This document shows, piece by piece, positions 9,001 through 18,214 of a stretch of 64,000 nt of DNA. This DNA comes from Acidobacteriota bacterium (GTDB taxonomy: Bacteria > Acidobacteriota > Terriglobia > Acidiferrales > UBA7541). Numbering within the stretch: position 1 is the stretch's first letter; each line of letters starts with the position of its first letter. The stretch spans positions 1-64,000 of the forward strand of contig JABCZN010000007.1 of assembly GCA_013289665.1 (NCBI GenBank). The letters run 5' to 3'. The position numbers were made by a program, and so were the translations under genes. Below the pieces are notes generated by a model. It was not told the origin of the DNA. It did no database searches and worked only from the letters and a program-made list of their open reading frames with translations.

Positions 9001-12000
9001 GGGGGTGGCGGAGGGGGTGGAGGAGGTGGTGGCGGAGGTGGCGATGGAGGCGGCCCACCAGGTCCAAGCGGTGGCGGCGGTGGGGGCCCGAACGGTGGTT
9101 GCCCGGCATGCTGCCCGCCTGGTGGTGGAGGCGCAGGCCCGGGGGGAGGAGACCCAGTAGACCTTGCTTCGGGTCTGGAAGTCATTCGTGCGACCGACAT
9201 CTCGATCAACGGGGGACGTGGCTCCATCTCGATCAGCCGAATCTATCGCACGCTCTCGTCCAATCCGGGGCCCTTCGGCATTGGCTCCGGTTTTAGCAAT
9301 GTCTATGAACTAGGGACGGCAGCTTTCCTGCGCACGGGGGGGCCCATTCAACTGGTGATGCCCGACGGCAACCAGTACCCTTTCACAACCCAACCGGACG
9401 GCAAGCTCAGAAATTCCGCCATTCCGTCCCTTCGCGGCGATGCGTTGACCGCTAATACTGCTACCGAATCGTATCTGCTAACGACCAGGGACGGTACAAC
9501 GTATTTCTTCAAGTCTCCCCCCACTGGTGCACTCATTGCCTACTTGAACTCCATCTCCGACCCCAACGGAAACACCACTACCTTTGTCCACGGCAATTCC
9601 GCCTTCCCTGATCAGATCACGCAAATCATCGATCCGGTCGGCCGCGCCTTCACCCTCGCTTATGACACCTCGGATCGCGTCACCACTGTCACCGATCCGA
9701 TCGGCCGCCAGGTCACATACACCTACAACTCGCAGGGAACTCTCGCCACGGTCACCAACGCCGCAGGCGGCGTCACCTCCTACACCTACGACGCGCAGAA
9801 TCGCGTCACGCTGATGACCGACGCGCGCGGTGTGGTGGTCTTTCAAAACACCTACGACGCCAACGGTCGGGTATCCAAGCAAGTCGTCGCCGATGGCGGA
9901 ATCTATCAATTCACCTACACCCTGTTGAATTCCGCGGTTCCCTCCAGTCCTGTGCTTGCTACTCAGCTAACCGATCCACTGGGCAACGCCACGCAATACC
10001 GTTTCGATCCCGCGGGAATTCTGCTCGATGTAGCCGATCCCACCGGCCAGAAGCGGACTTACAGCCGAGACACGCAGCACGGCAATATGGTCACTGCGGT
10101 GACCGGCGTCGGCTCCTGCACCGCGTGCGGGAATACTGCCAGCGGCGATTTGTCCTTCACCTATGACATCAATGGAAATTTGGCATCGAAAACCGACGCC
10201 CTGGGCAACACCACGAAATATACCTTCGACCCGGTTCTCAATCGCACCGCCTCCATTACGGATCCACTAGGTAACACAACGAAGTACACCTACGACTCGC
10301 ATGGGAACCCGCTGACGCGCACAGATCCGAACGGAAACACGGTGTCCTTCGCGTACAACGGCTTTGGGCAGCTCATTCAAATCGTAGATGCACTTGGTCA
10401 GAAAACAACCCTTTCCTATGATGCTTTTGGCAATTTGATCGGCGCGACGGATCCCCTCGGCAACACTACCTCTACCGTGTTCGATGCAGTGTCCAGGCCT
10501 GTCGCTGCGGTTGACGCCATGGGCCGGAAATTGACCAGCACGTTCGACGCGCTCGACCGGGTCGTGACTCGGGTCAACAGGCAAGGCAGCACTACTCAAT
10601 TCACCTATGACGCTGTCGGGAACCTCCTATCCGCGACCGACGAGAACGGCAGGACGACCAGCTTTACCTACGATGGGCTGAGCCGGCTACTCACCAGAAC
10701 CGACCCTCGCGGCAAGACGGACACTCGCACTTGGAATCTCAACGGAAAGCTTGTGAAATTTGTCCAGCGCCGCGGCCAGACCCGCACTCTCTCCTATGAT
10801 CCGCTGAATCGCCTGACAGGAATTTCATTCCAGGATGGAAGCACGGTGGCCATTTCCTACGACACCGCCGGTCGCACTGCGCACGTTGAGGACTCCGTTG
10901 CTGGCGCGTTCGACTTTGCTTATGACCTGGATGGCCGCGTCACTAGCTCTTCCAGCCAGTTCGGCACCGTGCAAACCACATACGACGCCGCTAGCCGCGT
11001 CCTCTCCCGCCAGGTCGCTGGCCAATCTGCCGTTTCCTATTCTTATAGCCCGAGCGGCAATATGCTCGCTGCTTCACTCCCACAAGCGGTCGCCAATTTT
11101 ACCTACGATGCCCGCAATCATCCCCTCAAGCTTTCTCGCTCCAACGGCGTCTCCTCTCAATATGCTTATGACGCGCAGGGGAAAATCACCTCCATCACCC
11201 ACTCGGGGGGACAATCAAACGGAACCCCGCTCTCCTATTCCTACGACCCCGTTGGCAACCGGACCCTCTACACGACCAACATCGCGCAACCTCAGCCCGT
11301 CGCTAATTCATTCGACGCCGCTGGCCGCCTGATCCAGAGCGGTCCGGTTGCCTATACCTACGACGACGATGGAAACCTCACTTCCAAATCCGATACCACG
11401 GGAGTAACGACTTACGCGTGGGATTCGCGGGACCGCTTGCAGTCGATTACGACCCCAAATGGCCAAAAAACTTCCTTCCTGTACGATTTCACGAATAACT
11501 TGGTGTCGCAGTCAGACGCCGGTCCTACGCTCAACTTGAGGCAGCAATTCGTTCTGGACGATCGCGCAAACGTCGCCGCTGTCAATCGTAGTAATGGAGA
11601 CAACTTGTCCGTGCTTTCGGGACGCTTGGTGGACCAGCAGCTTGCTGTTGTGCATGCGAACAGCCAGGTCGAATATGGACTCACTGACGCCCAGAACAGC
11701 ACCCTCGCCACTTTAGACCAGTCCGGCAAGCTGGTGTCCTCCTTTTCCTACGAACCGTTCGGCCAAACCACAACCGCCAGCACCTACCCATTCCAGTTTA
11801 CGGGCAGAGTGCCAGTTGGAGGCGGTCTGATCAATTTCCGGGCGCGTTATTGTGACGCGGGGGTTCGCCGTTTCATCAGCGAGGACGCGCTGGGCCTCTT
11901 CCGAGGTGGGAGCGCTTATGTGTTCGTCGCCAATAACCCGTTGCTTCGCCAGGACCCCTTGGGCTTGCAGCCTGTAGGGCCTAAGGCGACACCACCACCC

Positions 12001-12273
12001 GGCGGTTCTGGAGGGGAATCCTGCATAGATTATGCAGAGCTGGCAGGCCAATTGGGGTGCGCCTTGGGCTGCGCGATCGAACTCGCCGAAGCATTGGCCG
12101 GCAGAGGTGACCTATCTCAAGGGGGGAACTTCTGTTCGAATTGCGGTGGCTCGATTAATGGACCTTGCCCCAAAAAGCCCGATCCCCCCTCTTGCGGTCC
12201 GCCTCCGCCGGACTTTCCTCCTGTTTTCGATTGCGATCCAAAAACGGGCCTGTGCAAGGGCCTCGACTATTGA
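6088..12273 (+). CDS. Giant secreted PKD/RHS-repeat protein (2061 aa)
   Basis: Large exported protein in these parts: signal peptide (1 to about 37); four PKD beta-sandwich domains of about 86 residues each (starts near 150, 233, 320 and 405); an IPT/TIG domain (about 490-580); a carboxypeptidase-regulatory-like segment (about 688-755); a Pro/Gly low-complexity hinge (about 947-1021); a DUF6531-type entry segment beginning GDPVDLASG; roughly 700 residues of RHS YD repeats; and an RHS core ending in DPLGLQ near 1956-1961. The last 100 residues are a distinct Cys- and Pro-rich tip. RHS shells elsewhere encapsulate a toxic C-terminal domain released at the core, but this tip matches no toxin I recognise, and no immunity-like gene follows. 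It could equally be an adhesive surface fibre. Likely coupled to the haloperoxidase-like gene upstream. Confidence 0.85.
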   Translation: MISVLKSLATIRPGRFAWSLALVCSTLYVAPPLAFAAPTVNPLTARPSSLTAGVTTPVTVTVQISGGTVLPGGVNLLQEDSTGKTMSILGVMHDDGLNGDAAAGDGIFTLVVSFTPAQANPIFLQASVAMQGMLLRVKSPMLTIPVASGLPGANPEGPYTGNVGQAINFSGALSTAPAGQTVISFLWNFGDSTTATGATPTHTYAGPGTFQVSLTVTDTSGGTNTATTTAAISALPGANPGGPYSGNVGQAIAFSGAGSTSPNGDPITKFAWDFGDGITGTGATPTHAYTTSNRFTVTLTVTDATGGTNMATTTATTVALPGANPGGPYTGNVGQSVNFSGAASTSPTGDPLTTYAWNFGDASTGTGVSPTHTYASPGNFTVSLAVTDTTGGTSSATTTANIFVLPVANAGGPYTGTSGQAITFNGAGSSSPTGDPLTTFAWNFGDSSTGTGASVSHTYSSTGTFTVSLTVTDATGGTNRVTTTAQVSTGIGPLSITDFNPKSGPAGTLITVTGTSFLPAGGGTPSVTLTQLGGGTLSAPLSTFSSTSLSFVIPAGAASGPIVVTAGTQTAVSVTALTITTASTFTLGVSPGSGNLIPGQSVAYAVTASSSNGFSGLAALSVSGLPSGVTFNFKPAAVTSGQVSILTLSAPSTQAASKSTLNISGAATIQGQPVSSSVPATLSVTGITTSLLGRTVVDDSAETPIAGVTVKFLGKDDKGNSTGCTGQSTLSDGAGNFFLTALPTACTGPQLISYDGSTATSPAGKYAGVNLSYTLTSGQVTSSPILIHLPRIDNGETVLVPQNQPSNQTFTFSTIPNLSVTVYAGTTLSLDDGSQPNPFPLVAIAVPVDRLPDLMPTSGMLTPFIVAFQPANAVASQPVAVTFPNPLNIASGTTATFMTLDPTHGFMVPYGTGTVSNDGATFVANADPAHPGHLYGLVHFDWHGPAPPPPGPTPGPGPGPGPGGGGGGGGGGGGGGGGGGGGGGGDGGGPPGPSGGGGGGPNGGCPACCPPGGGGAGPGGGDPVDLASGLEVIRATDISINGGRGSISISRIYRTLSSNPGPFGIGSGFSNVYELGTAAFLRTGGPIQLVMPDGNQYPFTTQPDGKLRNSAIPSLRGDALTANTATESYLLTTRDGTTYFFKSPPTGALIAYLNSISDPNGNTTTFVHGNSAFPDQITQIIDPVGRAFTLAYDTSDRVTTVTDPIGRQVTYTYNSQGTLATVTNAAGGVTSYTYDAQNRVTLMTDARGVVVFQNTYDANGRVSKQVVADGGIYQFTYTLLNSAVPSSPVLATQLTDPLGNATQYRFDPAGILLDVADPTGQKRTYSRDTQHGNMVTAVTGVGSCTACGNTASGDLSFTYDINGNLASKTDALGNTTKYTFDPVLNRTASITDPLGNTTKYTYDSHGNPLTRTDPNGNTVSFAYNGFGQLIQIVDALGQKTTLSYDAFGNLIGATDPLGNTTSTVFDAVSRPVAAVDAMGRKLTSTFDALDRVVTRVNRQGSTTQFTYDAVGNLLSATDENGRTTSFTYDGLSRLLTRTDPRGKTDTRTWNLNGKLVKFVQRRGQTRTLSYDPLNRLTGISFQDGSTVAISYDTAGRTAHVEDSVAGAFDFAYDLDGRVTSSSSQFGTVQTTYDAASRVLSRQVAGQSAVSYSYSPSGNMLAASLPQAVANFTYDARNHPLKLSRSNGVSSQYAYDAQGKITSITHSGGQSNGTPLSYSYDPVGNRTLYTTNIAQPQPVANSFDAAGRLIQSGPVAYTYDDDGNLTSKSDTTGVTTYAWDSRDRLQSITTPNGQKTSFLYDFTNNLVSQSDAGPTLNLRQQFVLDDRANVAAVNRSNGDNLSVLSGRLVDQQLAVVHANSQVEYGLTDAQNSTLATLDQSGKLVSSFSYEPFGQTTTASTYPFQFTGRVPVGGGLINFRARYCDAGVRRFISEDALGLFRGGSAYVFVANNPLLRQDPLGLQPVGPKATPPPGGSGGESCIDYAELAGQLGCALGCAIELAEALAGRGDLSQGGNFCSNCGGSINGPCPKKPDPPSCGPPPPDFPPVFDCDPKTGLCKGLDY
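8926..9150 (+). repeat. Low-complexity Pro/Gly-coding tract inside the PKD/RHS gene
   Basis: A run of GGT, GGC, GGA and GGG codons (densest at 8972-9050), bounded by Pro-rich codons. It encodes a flexible hinge between the PKD half and the RHS half. The G-runs on the plus strand make replication slippage likely, so length may vary between strains or be misassembled. Confidence 0.7.
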
Positions 12274-12410
12274 TGGCGATGGGAGATAGTGGGTCGTGCA
12301 ATACACCGCGACATCCTACGGCTTGAGCAGTTGGGAGAATCGCGGTCCAAAAGACTCGGGTAACAGATTTGCCAGGCCTTTTGATTGTAGCTGCTTGTGA
12401 GGTAAGCGAT

Positions 12411-15400
12411 TTGAGGCTGCGCGGAAAGATGATCGCTGGATTGCTGGCCGCTGTTGTTTCCGGCGCCATCTTTCCGTCCTTTCTCTCCGCGCAGACCACG
12501 ACCTCTGTGCAGTGCTATTACGACGCGCTTGGCCAGCTTTCCAAGACCATCGATCCCAACGGCAACGTCATCACCTATACCTACGACGCCAGTGGCAACG
12601 TCCTCCAGGTTTCCAGCAGTACGATAAGCTCCGCCACTGCTCTTTCTCTGTTCGGTTTTTCACCTGTACAAGGAGGACCCGGAACGGCCGTCACGATTCA
12701 GGGAACGGGTTTCAGCGCTACGCCAGGCGCCAATACTGTCAAGTTCAACGGCATTGCTGCCACTGTCACCTCCGCTTCGGGCACGTTGCTAGTTGTCACC
12801 GTTCCCGCCACAGCCTCCACGGGACCCATCACCATTACAGTATCCGCGCAAACGGTCACCTCCACTACCAACTTCACCTTCCTGGCTCAACCCGAAATCA
12901 CTTCCATTGCTCCCACTACCTTTTCCTCCAGCGCCTCCCCCTTCACAATTCCCAGTCTTACTCTGACAGGGGCAAACTTGACCGGCGCGGCATTTTCGTT
13001 TTCCCCCATATTTTCTCCCACGGCGCTTTCGGTTACCTCCGCGAACATAAATTCGTCCGGCAACACCGCAGCTCTCTCCGCGGGTGCAAGCGCTGGAGTT
13101 GTGGGCAGCTTCACCGTGGTTGCGACCAATTCAGCAGGAAGCTCCAGCACGATTCCCACCTCCGCGAACACCATCAATATTTTGAGCCTGCCCACCGACG
13201 CCGATGAGGATCACGATGGCTTGATCAACGGCGTTGAATTCGCCATCGGCTCCGACCCCACCAATCCTTTCACCGACGGCGATGGAATTCCGGACGGCTG
13301 GGCGGTGCGCTACGGCGCCAATCCGCTGAACGCCGCCTCCGCCAGCGTGATCGCCCCCGACGGTTTGACCTACTTGCAGAATTACTTGACCGGCCACGAC
13401 CCAACGAACACCAACGTGGCGCCCCCAACCGTTTCCAAGGTATTTCCGGCCAACAACGCCACCAATTACCCGACGAATGGGAGTATCGTTGTGCGCTTCA
13501 GCGAGCCGCTGCGTACGGCGCCTGCGTCGCTGACAACTGTACAAAACGCCATCGTTGCGGCCCTGCCCACAAACAACTCCCTGACTCCGTCGGACATCAC
13601 AATCGCCGCGCAAACTTTGCAGACCTGGCTAAACACCAACGGTGAAGGCAACTCGGTCGTTCCCGGCGTCGTGCAGCTCCTTCAGGGCGCCACTCCCATT
13701 CCCGGAAATCTGGCGGTTTCCAGCGACGGCCTCTCCATCACTTTCGCTCCCTTCGCCCCGCTCTCCCAGAACACGACATACACGGTGATCGTTCCCGGGG
13801 TCAGCAGCCCGACCCGATCTACGGTCGGCGTCCGGGATCTGGCCGGCGATCAGATTCACACAACATTCCAGAGCACCTTCACCACCGGCCTCGGCCCGGA
13901 CAACTCGGCGCTCACCATCGTACAGACTAATCCCACCAACAACGCGACAGGTGTGCCCATCAATGCGCCGATCATTTTCGAGTTCAACAAACCCATTGAT
14001 CCGTCCACCTTGCTGCCACAGAATTTTCTGGTCTCAGACGGCATCGTGGGCCGCTTGGCGGGAGCGGTACAAGTGGATCCGACGAACCTGACGGCCGCTT
14101 TCATTCCGAACGCACCACTTCCGGTTGGGCGCCTGATTGGAAGCAATATCTCAAATGTGAAAGATGCCTCTGGCAATGCTCTCCAGAGCCAGGCAAGTTT
14201 CAATTTCACCACGGGATTCGCGACAGAAACCGCCCCGCCAACTCTCGTGGGCACCAGTCCCGCCAGCGGCGCCATCGGGGTCCCTCTCAATGCGGTTATT
14301 GTACTCTCGTTCAGCGAACCATTGGATGTGATCAATGCCTCCAACGGTGGGTTGCAGGTGCAATTGGGTGGCGTTTCAATTCCCGGCGCTATCGCGCTTT
14401 CCAGCGGCAATCAACAAGTTACTTTCACGCCTGCCGCCCCTCTCACCGCGGGGGCTACATATTCCATCGTCACCACCTCGCAGATCACCAATGTCGTCGG
14501 CGAACCCTTGGCCAATCCGGGTACAGCCACATTTAACGCCGGAACCGCTGCCGACAATCTGCCCCTGGCGATACTTGTGTTCAATCCAGCGGGCACCTCC
14601 ATAGCCCCCACGAATGTCGTCGTCCAAGTCGACTTCAATAAACCAATCGATCCCCTGACCGTAACTAACGCCACCTTCGAATTGGCGCCTTCGCTCTCAT
14701 TCGGTCCAGGTGCGCCCCTCCCCGCTACGGTCACGGTCTCGCGCGACGGCCTCTCCGTCAAACTAGTTCCCGCTGCGCCATTGGCTCCAAGCGCCCCATA
14801 CTCGGTCAGCGTCTGCGGCATCCAGGATCTGGAGGGTCGTGAACTGTTCGAGAATGCGTCCTTCTGCAGCTTCTCGTTCACAACTTCGGGCTCCGAGGCA
14901 ACCGTGGCGCCGACGGTTGCGGTCATCAGTCCACCAAACGGTTCCACGGGCGTGCCTGTGAATGCGCATGTCGCCGTGCAATTCAGCGGACCCATCGATC
15001 CAGTAAGCGCCCTGCCCCATCCATCTGTGGGCGGCATCGGAGGCGTGCAGGGGAGCGGCTCGATTGTGGTCACGAGCAGCGCCGGAGTTGTAGCCGGCAC
15101 GGTTGGTCTGAGTCCCGATCAGACGGTTCTCACGTTTACACCCACGGCTGCGCTAGCTGCGAACACCGTTTACTCGGTCACCGAATCCGGCATCACCGAT
15201 CTGGCGGGCAACCCCGTTGCGCCCGTTTCCAGCAGCTTCACCACCAGCTCCTCCGGTGTCCCGATCACCACCGCCGATCTTCTGGTTTCATCCAATCCCA
15301 CCAACGGCGCGACGGGCGTTCCCGTCACCACGAACATCGTTCTGACGTTCACGAATCCCATTGACCCAACTTCCGCCACCCTCGCGAACCTGCCCGTACA

Positions 15401-17882
15401 GCTGCAGAGCATTGGATTGCTCTCCGGCTCCCTTGCGGTCAGCGGCGCAACCGTAACCTTTACTCCGCTGACGCCGTTCCCGGGCAACGCAGTCATCGCC
15501 GCGAACTCGACTGGGTTGAAAGACTTTGCGGGCAACCCTGCCATTTCCGGCTTCTACTCATTCACCACCGCAGCCACGGCGGACACTACAGCGCCGCAAG
15601 TTATCTCCGTAACACCTGGCAATGGGGCCACCAACGTCGGTCTCGGTACCCAGGTGGTCATCACGTTCTCAAAATCGCTGAACGCTGCCACGGTGCTCAA
15701 CAATCTTGCCCTGTTCGCGGATGAAGGCGGCGGCAACGGCGCACTTATGAACCTCGCTCCCGGCAGCGTCAACATTTCCAGCGACAATCGCACCGTCACC
15801 CTCAAGGGAATCGCGCTGCCGCCCAGCACCGTCATCTCACTTGTGCTCACCAGCGGCGTGCAAGATCTCTCCGGCAATTCGCTCGCTCCTTTCCGCAGCG
15901 TGTTCACCACAACTTCCGCGACACCCACTGTCGCTCCGTCGATCGCCAACGAGCGTCCCGTCAACGGCGCGGTCAGTGTGCCGGTCAGCAGCAAAGTTGA
16001 GCTGTTCTTCAACCAGCCGATGAACGGAAGCACGCTTGCCGGTGCGGTCCATGCTTCCGAAAATGGCGTCTTGCTGAGCGGCACGGTCACCGTCGGCAGC
16101 AGCCAGCAGACTCTGGAGTTTTCGCCGTCCTCACCCTTCCCGCCGAACTCGTTCATCCAGGTTTTTGTGGATACCTCGGCCGCCAGCCAGAGCGGTGTCA
16201 GTCTCGGAGCCACACAAGAAGTCTCGTTCCGCACCGCCACCGATCCCGCCACGACCGCACCCCTTTTGATCAGCGCCAGCCCGCAGGGCGGAGTCAACAG
16301 CGTGCCTGTGAACACGGTGCTCGACTTCGGATTTAGTGAGCCACTCGACCCCACCACCGTCAACAACTCCGCGATTGCATTGTCCCCTGAGGTTCCCTTG
16401 ACGGTCACCTTGATCGATGGCGGCACGGTGATCCACGCCGTTCCGAATTCGCCGCTCGCGCCCAGCACTTTCTACTCCTACTCGCTCAACGCCGGCCTGA
16501 AAGGCGCCAATGGTCTTCCCCTGGCGTCCGGCTTAAGCTCCAACTTCTTCACCACCGGAACCACCTCTGCCACCACGGCGCCACAAATCGTTTCCGTAAC
16601 ACCGCCCAATGGCGCCGCCAATGTCGGAGACAATGCGTCGATCATCATTCGATTCAACGGAGTGATCGATCCGCTTTCTGCCAACAGCACCACGATCCAG
16701 ATCGCCGGCCCGGGCACAACGACTGTGCCGTGCAATTTCACTTTTAGCAGCACCAACGGCTCAACCGCCGGGATCCAGAACATTCAGCTCACCCCGCAGA
16801 CTACGCTGCCCGACAACACGCAGATGACCATCTCCATTTCCGGTGTAACAGACCTCGCCGGCAATGCGGTCACCCCGCTGACGACTCATTTCAACACCGC
16901 AAACGGTCCAATCCTGACGGCTCCCGTGATGGTTGCTGCAAATCCGTTTAGCGGTGCCACCAACGTGCCGCTGAACGCTGCGATCTCGATACTGCTCAGC
17001 GCGCCGGTAGACCCCGGCACAGTGAACGGCAGCACTTTGATCCTCCAGCCCGGTCCTATCGCTGGGACTTATTCGGTCAGCGCCGATGGCAAGACAATCA
17101 ACTTCGTGCCGAATGCGCCTCTGGTTGCAAGCACGCTGTATTTCTTGGGGACTGCAGGAGGAGGAGTCACAGACCTGGAAGGCAATCAGCTCCAGTTGGG
17201 CTTTAACTTTACGACTGGCACCACCTCGGACACCGTCGGTCCCGTCGTCCTGGGTGTCAGCCCGGCGAATGGCTCCACCGTGCCCACCAACGCCCAGATC
17301 GTCATTCAATTCAACAAACCGATCGATGCGGCAGCGTTGGGCGGCGTCACTCTGACCGGCGGCGGGGGCCCAGTGACAATGACTTCCACCTTCTTGAACC
17401 AGTCCGCGTTTGGCAATCAGCAAATGGTGGTGTTCACGCCTGTGGCACCGCTCAACGCGTTCACCACCTACACCCTGACCATCGCCGGCGTTGCGGATCT
17501 GGCAGGAACTCCGATCGCCGCACCCGACGTGATCACCTTTACTACTGCCGCGGGGGCGGATGTAAGCACGCCGCAAGTCGTGACAGTCACGCCGCCTGTC
17601 GGCGCGACCGGTGTGCTCACCACCACCACTGTTCAAATTGGCCTCTCGAAACGCATCAATCCGTTGTGTCTAAACTCGACCACATACTCGGTGAGGCCCA
17701 ACGGCAGTTTGACTCCGGTACCGGGTTCGATCACTCTCTCGGCCAATGGTCAAATACTGACCTTTACTCCCACCTCCGCCCTGGCCCCGTCGACGTTGTA
17801 CTTCGTCAACCTTTTCGAGATCATCGATTTGGAGGGCAACATCGCCTCGCTTAGCCTCAGTTTCACGACTGGAACTCAATAA
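12411..17882 (+). CDS. Giant secreted protein with RHS fragment, TIG, calcium-type loops and 13 Ig-like (Big_5) repeats
   Basis: About 1823 residues. The start is taken at a TTG with GAGG eight bases upstream, giving a basic N-region (RLRGK) before the signal core; an ATG at 12429 is the alternative. After the signal come about 30 residues of RHS YD repeat (YYDALGQL, YTYDASGNV), then an IPT/TIG domain (about 75-155), and Asp-rich loops (DADEDHDGLINGVE, DGDGIPDGW; about 262-305) resembling calcium-binding thrombospondin type 3 repeats. From about residue 335 to the end run 13 tandem Ig-like units of about 110 residues. Each begins with a pattern like P.NGATGVPVN followed by FSEPLDP or FNKPIDP. 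There is no C-terminal anchor. An adhesin or matrix role is likely from architecture only. The YD fragment at the front suggests recombination with the RHS gene upstream. Confidence 0.8.
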   Translation: MRLRGKMIAGLLAAVVSGAIFPSFLSAQTTTSVQCYYDALGQLSKTIDPNGNVITYTYDASGNVLQVSSSTISSATALSLFGFSPVQGGPGTAVTIQGTGFSATPGANTVKFNGIAATVTSASGTLLVVTVPATASTGPITITVSAQTVTSTTNFTFLAQPEITSIAPTTFSSSASPFTIPSLTLTGANLTGAAFSFSPIFSPTALSVTSANINSSGNTAALSAGASAGVVGSFTVVATNSAGSSSTIPTSANTINILSLPTDADEDHDGLINGVEFAIGSDPTNPFTDGDGIPDGWAVRYGANPLNAASASVIAPDGLTYLQNYLTGHDPTNTNVAPPTVSKVFPANNATNYPTNGSIVVRFSEPLRTAPASLTTVQNAIVAALPTNNSLTPSDITIAAQTLQTWLNTNGEGNSVVPGVVQLLQGATPIPGNLAVSSDGLSITFAPFAPLSQNTTYTVIVPGVSSPTRSTVGVRDLAGDQIHTTFQSTFTTGLGPDNSALTIVQTNPTNNATGVPINAPIIFEFNKPIDPSTLLPQNFLVSDGIVGRLAGAVQVDPTNLTAAFIPNAPLPVGRLIGSNISNVKDASGNALQSQASFNFTTGFATETAPPTLVGTSPASGAIGVPLNAVIVLSFSEPLDVINASNGGLQVQLGGVSIPGAIALSSGNQQVTFTPAAPLTAGATYSIVTTSQITNVVGEPLANPGTATFNAGTAADNLPLAILVFNPAGTSIAPTNVVVQVDFNKPIDPLTVTNATFELAPSLSFGPGAPLPATVTVSRDGLSVKLVPAAPLAPSAPYSVSVCGIQDLEGRELFENASFCSFSFTTSGSEATVAPTVAVISPPNGSTGVPVNAHVAVQFSGPIDPVSALPHPSVGGIGGVQGSGSIVVTSSAGVVAGTVGLSPDQTVLTFTPTAALAANTVYSVTESGITDLAGNPVAPVSSSFTTSSSGVPITTADLLVSSNPTNGATGVPVTTNIVLTFTNPIDPTSATLANLPVQLQSIGLLSGSLAVSGATVTFTPLTPFPGNAVIAANSTGLKDFAGNPAISGFYSFTTAATADTTAPQVISVTPGNGATNVGLGTQVVITFSKSLNAATVLNNLALFADEGGGNGALMNLAPGSVNISSDNRTVTLKGIALPPSTVISLVLTSGVQDLSGNSLAPFRSVFTTTSATPTVAPSIANERPVNGAVSVPVSSKVELFFNQPMNGSTLAGAVHASENGVLLSGTVTVGSSQQTLEFSPSSPFPPNSFIQVFVDTSAASQSGVSLGATQEVSFRTATDPATTAPLLISASPQGGVNSVPVNTVLDFGFSEPLDPTTVNNSAIALSPEVPLTVTLIDGGTVIHAVPNSPLAPSTFYSYSLNAGLKGANGLPLASGLSSNFFTTGTTSATTAPQIVSVTPPNGAANVGDNASIIIRFNGVIDPLSANSTTIQIAGPGTTTVPCNFTFSSTNGSTAGIQNIQLTPQTTLPDNTQMTISISGVTDLAGNAVTPLTTHFNTANGPILTAPVMVAANPFSGATNVPLNAAISILLSAPVDPGTVNGSTLILQPGPIAGTYSVSADGKTINFVPNAPLVASTLYFLGTAGGGVTDLEGNQLQLGFNFTTGTTSDTVGPVVLGVSPANGSTVPTNAQIVIQFNKPIDAAALGGVTLTGGGGPVTMTSTFLNQSAFGNQQMVVFTPVAPLNAFTTYTLTIAGVADLAGTPIAAPDVITFTTAAGADVSTPQVVTVTPPVGATGVLTTTTVQIGLSKRINPLCLNSTTYSVRPNGSLTPVPGSITLSANGQILTFTPTSALAPSTLYFVNLFEIIDLEGNIASLSLSFTTGTQ

Positions 17883-17942
17883 AGTCATTGGCGCTCTTGT
17901 TCCTAATCCGATGAGGTGACCCCGCAAGAGTTTCTCTGACAC

Positions 17943-18131
17943 TTTGGGGAGGCCCGCATCATGGCCGTCAGCGGCCACGTGACTCGCTCGATGTTCGACC
18001 GCTATAACATCGGACGCGAGGAGGACGTGGCGACGGCGCGGAAGGCCGTCGAGCAGTTTACCGCACACAGCGGAAGCGACTCCGGGCCGCGAGCCAGGGC
18101 GCTGTGCTCAATTGCGCTCAATATGTTGTAA
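17943..18131 (+). pseudogene. Tyrosine recombinase (phage integrase family), C-terminal remnant
   Basis: An ATG at 17961 opens 56 codons, and the frame reads back to about 17943 without a stop. The product contains SGHVTRSMFDRYNI, the signature end of tyrosine recombinases: the His-x-x-Arg pair of the active site and the nucleophilic Tyr in the FDRYNI context. The N-terminal arm-binding domain and the first catalytic Arg are missing, so the remnant cannot be active alone. It lies 84 bases left of the tRNA-Leu repeat at 18215, just where an island integrase could remain. Confidence 0.8.
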
Positions 18132-18214
18132 ATGGCTGTAAACGGATGTAAGCGAATAGCCGCACATTACGGGGGTTTTCACCGATTTCCCGGCCCGCCG
18201 CAGCGTGATTCTGA

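Noticed and set aside
15554..16468. Long minus-strand frames opposite the Ig-repeat gene (also 16761-17636)
   Set aside because: They mirror the repeat structure of the plus-strand gene and show no export signal or domain.
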